Part shown: in pieces, positions 59,757 through 64,000 of the stretch
How the letters are laid out: every line of letters begins with the position of its first letter
Position numbering within the stretch: the first letter of the stretch is position 1
Source: UBA1081 sp045535305
GTDB taxonomy: Bacteria > Bacillota > Clostridia > Oscillospirales > Acutalibacteraceae
Assembly: GCA_045535305.1 (NCBI GenBank)
Contig: JAZSLJ010000027.1
Location: 62,001 to 126,000 of the forward strand
Direction of reading: 5' to 3'
DNA: 64,000 nt
Position numbers and translations under genes: made by a program
The notes under the pieces: generated by a model
What the model saw: the letters and a program-made list of their open reading frames with translations, nothing else
What the model was told of the DNA's origin: nothing
Databases searched by the model: none

Positions 59757-60710
59757 TTATTCTGTCAGGAGAGCTGCACCGATGATACCTGCATCGTTGC
59801 CGAGTTCTGCCGCACAGATTTTTGTCTGTTTTGAAGCATGGATTGAATAAATCTGTGCTTCAACAAGCTTTCTTACAGGGCCGAGAAGGTTTTCTTTTTC
59901 ATTACCTACACCGCCGCCTACGCAAAGAACATCAGGCTGGAATGTGTTGATGATGTTAACCATACCGCAAGCAAGATAACCCATATAATTTTTAACAACT
60001 TCAGTAGCTGTTTCATCGCCTGCTCTCATTGCGTCAAATGCGGTTCTACCGTTAACATTATTGATTTTTCCGTCTTCAACCATATCCCACATTTTTGTGA
60101 AAGGATCTTTTATCATCGCATCTTTAGTCTGCTGAATAAGAGCAGTTGCGGATGAATAACGCTCCCAACAGCCTCTTCTGCCGCAGTTACACTGTTCACC
60201 ATTATATACAATAACGGTATGACCCATTTCACCTGCTGCATAGTTAACACCTGTAACAAGCTTGCCGTCAACAACAATACCGCTGCCTACGCCTGTACCG
60301 AGAGTAATAGCAACAAAGTTCTTAACACCTTTACCCACACCCGCAACAGCTTCACCGAGTGCAGCGCAGTTTGCATCATTGTCAAAATAAACATTCTGGC
60401 ATCCTGTACGTTCTCTGAGCATATCATAAGCAGGTACATTGTCAAATGCAAGGTTGTTTGCAAACTCAATAAGTCCCTTTTCTTTGTTTACTGAACCGGG
60501 AGTGCCTACACCGATAGATGCAACATCTGCCATTGTGATACCTGCATTTGCGATAGCATTTCTAATTGTCTTTGCTATATCGTCAAAAATTTCATCAGCA
60601 GGTCTGGGAGCATTTGTTTTTTCCGCAGCTCTTGCGATAATTTTGTTTGATTCATCAATTACGGCTGAAACAATGTTTGTTCCGCCAAGATCTACACCTA
60701 TTCTGTACAT
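59757..60710 (-). CDS. ROK-family glucokinase
   Basis: The 317-residue protein has the ROK pattern: IGVDLGGTNI (ATP phosphate loop), VGTPGSVNKEKGL, FDNDANCAALGEA (catalytic Asp), LGTGVGSGIVVDG, GEMGHTVI and the zinc motif CNCGRRGCWERYSS. It phosphorylates glucose in the cytoplasm. Its position beside hprK connects sugar phosphorylation with carbon regulation. A GGAGGA ribosome site precedes the ATG. Confidence 0.94.
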   Translation of the reverse strand: MYRIGVDLGGTNIVSAVIDESNKIIARAAEKTNAPRPADEIFDDIAKTIRNAIANAGITMADVASIGVGTPGSVNKEKGLIEFANNLAFDNVPAYDMLRERTGCQNVYFDNDANCAALGEAVAGVGKGVKNFVAITLGTGVGSGIVVDGKLVTGVNYAAGEMGHTVIVYNGEQCNCGRRGCWERYSSATALIQQTKDAMIKDPFTKMWDMVEDGKINNVNGRTAFDAMRAGDETATEVVKNYMGYLACGMVNIINTFQPDVLCVGGGVGNEKENLLGPVRKLVEAQIYSIHASKQTKICAAELGNDAGIIGAALLTE

Positions 60711-60742
60711 ATTTATGTCCTCCGTTTAAATAAAATTACATT

Positions 60743-61726
60743 TTAAAAATAATCTTCACCGTTGTTTGTATCCCAAACTTCGATTTCTTGTTTGACAGGT
60801 TCAAAACCGTCCATACCAAGGCTTTTCATAAGCTCCTGTGCCGCATTATAACCCATTTTCTTCTGACGGTTGCTTACTGCCGCAGTTTCAATGATGATAG
60901 CAAGGTTACGGCCCGGTGTAACAGGTACAACTGTTGCAGGAACAAGAATTCCCATAATGTTTATATAGTTTTCTTCAAGCCCCATTCTGTCATAAACCTT
61001 AGAAGAATCCCAAGGCTCAAGACGGATAACCATGTCAATTTTTTCCGAAAGTTTAACAGCACCCAAACCGAAAATATTACGGGCATTAATAATGCCAACT
61101 CCTCTTACCTCAATGTAATGACGGATATTATCGGGAGCCTGACCGACGACTGTTTTTGTTGAAACCTTTCTTATTTCAACTGCATCGTCAGCAATAAGAC
61201 GGTGTCCTCTTTTTATAAGCTCAACGGCTGTTTCACTTTTACCTACGCCGCTGTCGCCGACAATAAGACATCCTTCACCAGATACCTCAACCAGAACACC
61301 GTGTCTTGTTATACGGTCTGCAAGTTCAACACCGAGATAGGATATAATAGTTGACATGTTTGAGGATGTATCATCAGCAGTTCTTAATACGGGAACTGCA
61401 TATTTTTTTGCAGCTTCAATAAACCCTTCAACAGGTTCAAGCTTTCTGCATATGACTATTGCGGCGGGATGAGTTGAAAAATATCTGTCAAGGCATTGTT
61501 GACGTTGTGATACTGAAAGACTGTTAATGAATCCGATTTCGGTAAGACCTAAAACCTGAATTCTCTCAGGGTCAAAATAATCTTCATAGCCTGCAAGTAT
61601 GAGTCCCGGACGAATAATATCTTTTGATGAGATATAAATGTTTTCCGGCGGTTTTGGTGTATATAAAACTTCATAACCAATGTCATGTATGATTTTTTCA
61701 AGTGAAACCGTGTACTTGGTAGTCAT
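60743..61726 (-). CDS. hprK: HPr kinase/phosphorylase
   Basis: The 327-residue protein has a variable N-terminal domain, the Walker A GDSGVGKSETAVELIKRGH, and the HprK signature EVRGVGIINARNIFG, plus the C-terminal GRNLAIIIETAA and MGYNAAQEL. It phosphorylates or dephosphorylates HPr on Ser46 in response to ATP, fructose bisphosphate and phosphate and so controls carbon catabolite repression through CcpA. It has an AAGGAGG site and its own promoter and is first in the four-gene operon. Confidence 0.98.
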   Translation of the reverse strand: MTTKYTVSLEKIIHDIGYEVLYTPKPPENIYISSKDIIRPGLILAGYEDYFDPERIQVLGLTEIGFINSLSVSQRQQCLDRYFSTHPAAIVICRKLEPVEGFIEAAKKYAVPVLRTADDTSSNMSTIISYLGVELADRITRHGVLVEVSGEGCLIVGDSGVGKSETAVELIKRGHRLIADDAVEIRKVSTKTVVGQAPDNIRHYIEVRGVGIINARNIFGLGAVKLSEKIDMVIRLEPWDSSKVYDRMGLEENYINIMGILVPATVVPVTPGRNLAIIIETAAVSNRQKKMGYNAAQELMKSLGMDGFEPVKQEIEVWDTNNGEDYF

Positions 61727-61762
61727 ATAGCACCTCCTTATTTTTATTACATCTAATAATAT

Positions 61763-61791
61763 ATTATACAGATTATGTATGTAATTTTCAA
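61763..61791 (-). promoter_or_regulatory. Promoter of the hprK operon
   Basis: On the minus strand TTGAAA (61791-61786), 17-bp spacer, TATAAT (61768-61763), 36 bp before the start codon. Confidence 0.8.
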
Positions 61792-61800
61792 TAGAATTTT

Positions 61801-61828
61801 GAAAAAACGGTGAGAAAAACTCACCGTT
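61801..61828 (-). terminator. Terminator after the EamA transporter gene
   Basis: On the minus strand AACGGTGAG (61828-61820) pairs with CTCACCGTT (61814-61806), followed by TTTTTC. It touches the stop codon of the transporter and precedes the hprK promoter. Confidence 0.9.
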
Positions 61829-62780
61829 ATACTTTATTTTTTTTAGACTTTAAAAAATCCGGAGCTTGTGCAAGAAGGATTGCAACAAACATAACTACGC
61901 AGCCCATAAGTTCTCTGGGATTCATAGTGTTACCTCTGATTACCCAGTCTGCAAGAGCAGAGAAAACAGATTCAAGGCTCATAAGTAAACTTGCAAGTAC
62001 AGGGTTACATCTTTTCTGACCGAGTATCTGTAATGTAAATGCCGCACCGCCTGAGAAAACACCTGAATATATAAGCGGAACAGCTTGTCCCATAATAGCG
62101 TTTATGTCAGGTTTTTCAAATATAAACATACAGATGTATGATATTATTGCCGCAATAAACACCTGAAAACAGGATAGCTTGAGACCGTCAACTCTGTCTG
62201 AATAGTAATCAACTGCAAAAATCTGAGTGCCGAAGAATACAGCACAAAGAATAATCAATAAATCAGCTGTTGAAATGCTCAGTCCCGAACCGGGCTGAAC
62301 TGAAATAAGATAAAGCCCGCCGATTGCTACAAGCACACTGAACCAGGAAAGCAGATGAATTTTCTTTTTAAAGAAGATGCCGAATACAGGTACAATAATT
62401 ATGTAAAGTGCCGTTAAGAAAGCTGCTCTGCCTGTTGAAGTTTCTTTACCTTGCATTTCAATACCGAATTGCTGTAAATTATTTGCCACGCCAAGAGAAA
62501 TACCGCATATAATACCGCACTTTAAAAATGTTTTATTCTGCGATATCCAGTCTTTTATTCCGTTGTATTTTTTCTTGTTGAGTTTTGCTTTACCTGTATT
62601 GTTTGTGATAAGTGTAACAATTCCTACGGAAATAAACGCAAGAGTACATCTTACAGCCTGAAATGTGAAAGAGCCGATGTCGCCGCCTTCACTTTGTGCC
62701 ACAAAAGAGATACCCCAAATAATAGCAGCAAGCACAATGAGCAAGGGACTTATGATTTTAAGTTGTTTTTCTTTATTCAT
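61827..62780 (-). CDS. EamA/DMT-superfamily transporter
   Basis: The 317-residue protein has ten membrane helices in two EamA repeats: LIVLAAIIWGISFVAQSEGG opens repeat one, and LIILCAVFFGTQIFAVDYYS the second. SVFSALADWVIRG and NPRELMGCVVMFVAILLAQ mark the conserved end. Such carriers export or import small metabolites, often amino acids, but the substrate cannot be read from sequence. The gene begins 5 bp after alr and probably shares its transcript, which may hint at an amino acid. Confidence 0.9.
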   Translation of the reverse strand: MNKEKQLKIISPLLIVLAAIIWGISFVAQSEGGDIGSFTFQAVRCTLAFISVGIVTLITNNTGKAKLNKKKYNGIKDWISQNKTFLKCGIICGISLGVANNLQQFGIEMQGKETSTGRAAFLTALYIIIVPVFGIFFKKKIHLLSWFSVLVAIGGLYLISVQPGSGLSISTADLLIILCAVFFGTQIFAVDYYSDRVDGLKLSCFQVFIAAIISYICMFIFEKPDINAIMGQAVPLIYSGVFSGGAAFTLQILGQKRCNPVLASLLMSLESVFSALADWVIRGNTMNPRELMGCVVMFVAILLAQAPDFLKSKKNKV

Positions 62781-62784
62781 TTTT

Positions 62785-63942
62785 TTACCTTAGATAATTG
62801 ATTATTTTAAACGTTTCTGAATTTTTTGTATAGACTCTGGGTATTCGTCTTGCAATTGAACATATAACCTCATAGTTAAAACTCATTGAAAGACTGCCTA
62901 TTTCTTCTGCAGTAATGACATTATATCCGTCTGTACCAAAAAGTATAACTTCATCATCTGTTTTTGCATCAGGAATGTCTGTAACGTCAACCATAAACTG
63001 ATCCATACAAACTCTGCCTGTGATCGGCGCATATCTGCCGTTTATAAGAACTCTGCCTTTGTTGGACAATGCTCTCGGATATCCGTCCGCATAACCTGCC
63101 GCTATTGTTGCTATTCTGCGTGTTTCGGTGGTTTTGTAAGTGTGGCCATAGCTTATGCCTTCACCTGCAGGCACGTCTTTAATGCGTGTTATATGGCTTT
63201 TTAAAGTCATTGCAGGTATAAGATCGATTTTTGATTTATCAATCTCGTCGGAAGGGTAGAGACCGTATAATGATATACCCATACGAACCATATTAAAATG
63301 CTCGTTGAACTCGGAAATTCCTGCGCTGTTGCAGATGTGTTTAATTGGAATATTTATGCCGTTTTCTTCGCATTTTTTTATAAAAGCGCAAAAACGGTTC
63401 AACTGTAATTCGCTTGTTGATTTGTCTGCCATATCGGCACATGCATAGTGAGAAAAAATACCTTCAATTTCAATATTTGATAACATTGAAATCTTTTTAA
63501 CAGCTTCAACAGAATCATCCGAAACATCAAAGCCTATGCGTGTCATACCTGTATCTGTTGCAATATGAATAATAGCCTTTTTGTCAAGCCTTAATGCTGC
63601 ATCATTCAGTTTTTCAGCTGATTCATAGGAAAACACAGTAAGTGTTATATTATTTTCAATCAGAATATCATAGTCGTCGCTGTGGGTATAAGTAAGAATG
63701 ATTATAGGATTTTTTATGCCGGCATTTCTCAGTTCAATGGCTTCATCAACAGTTGCAACGGCAAAATAATCAGCTTTATTGCTAAGTAATTCAGCCAATG
63801 TAACCGCACCGTGCCCGTAACCGTCTGCTTTGATTACAGCACACAGTTTAACATCATCATTCACACATTTTTTAAGTGAATTGAAATTATGTTCAATAGC
63901 GTCAAGGTTAATTTCCGCATATGTTCTTATATAGTTGCTCAA
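62785..63942 (-). CDS. alr: Alanine racemase
   Basis: The 385-residue PLP enzyme interconverts L- and D-alanine for peptidoglycan. The PLP lysine is in CAVIKADGYGHGA (about residue 39), and the second catalytic residue, Tyr, in GEGISYGHTYKTTETRR. AAGYADGYPR, VLINGRYAPITGRVCMDQ and VDVTD complete the C-terminal beta-barrel. It starts with TTG at 63942 after AAGAAGTGAG. Together with the VanY-like and MurB genes it covers wall precursor and maturation steps. Its promoter lies beyond the window. Confidence 0.97.
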   Translation of the reverse strand: MSNYIRTYAEINLDAIEHNFNSLKKCVNDDVKLCAVIKADGYGHGAVTLAELLSNKADYFAVATVDEAIELRNAGIKNPIIILTYTHSDDYDILIENNITLTVFSYESAEKLNDAALRLDKKAIIHIATDTGMTRIGFDVSDDSVEAVKKISMLSNIEIEGIFSHYACADMADKSTSELQLNRFCAFIKKCEENGINIPIKHICNSAGISEFNEHFNMVRMGISLYGLYPSDEIDKSKIDLIPAMTLKSHITRIKDVPAGEGISYGHTYKTTETRRIATIAAGYADGYPRALSNKGRVLINGRYAPITGRVCMDQFMVDVTDIPDAKTDDEVILFGTDGYNVITAEEIGSLSMSFNYEVICSIARRIPRVYTKNSETFKIINYLR

Positions 63943-64000
63943 TTAAAACTCACTTCTTAATTCAAATTAGTTTTTTCGATAAAATCGTTGAATAATGCCT

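Overview
The window reads as a low-GC Gram-positive chromosome segment of the Clostridia, most like a Ruminococcus-type gut bacterium (Oscillospiraceae). This rests on the gene order hprK-ROK kinase-murB-whiA, the CIRCE-controlled hrcA-grpE-dnaK-dnaJ operon, strong AGGAGG ribosome sites, TTGACA-17-TATAAT promoters, Thr/Glu-rich surface linkers, several glycoside hydrolases, and a dockerin module. I cannot name the species from sequence alone.

Layout. 1-13.1 kb is chromosomal: a histidine-phosphatase-like protein with an altered catalytic motif, an XRE regulator, a lipoprotein, a membrane M28 peptidase, a VanY-like D,D-carboxypeptidase, the rpsF-ssb-rpsR operon behind a probable S6:S18 autoregulatory leader, then a GH38 alpha-mannosidase, a GH28 polygalacturonase-like enzyme, a secreted lipase and a membrane-anchored protein, several with their own promoters.

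13.9-48.3 kb (possibly to 50.6 kb) is a complete-looking siphovirus-type prophage. A large serine recombinase lies at the left end and reads into an array of mini-hairpins. Next come leftward lysogeny genes (PH-domain and zinc-ribbon membrane proteins, and an S24/CI-type repressor) facing a rightward Cro-like gene across two near-perfect opposed promoters that carry repeated TTAGCCA/TGGCTAA operators. The early region has many small ORFs, a cytosine methyltransferase with seven internal repeats, a second methylase, an SSB, and an HUH-type rolling-circle Rep protein directly downstream of strong inverted repeats that look like its origin. No helicase, primase or polymerase is seen. The late region runs TerS, TerL, portal, a MuF-type minor capsid protein with a C-terminal HEIGH zincin domain (a probable polymorphic toxin with small downstream candidate immunity genes), scaffold, major capsid, connectors, tail, tape measure, baseplate, a GH25 endolysin fused to a type I dockerin, and holin-like proteins. 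After the late terminator comes a distinctly AT-rich three-gene unit (ImmA/IrrE peptidase, a two-helix membrane protein, an unknown protein). It looks like accessory cargo and is my best candidate for an undescribed system.

50.68-51.05 kb is a leftward tRNA cluster (Gly-TCC, Arg-TCT, His-GTG, Gln-TTG). 51.2-64 kb is chromosomal: a DagK-like lipid kinase, a FliB-like cysteine-cluster protein, the heat-shock operon, and leftward whiA, murB, a ROK glucokinase, hprK, an EamA transporter and alr. Attachment sites could not be located by eye.
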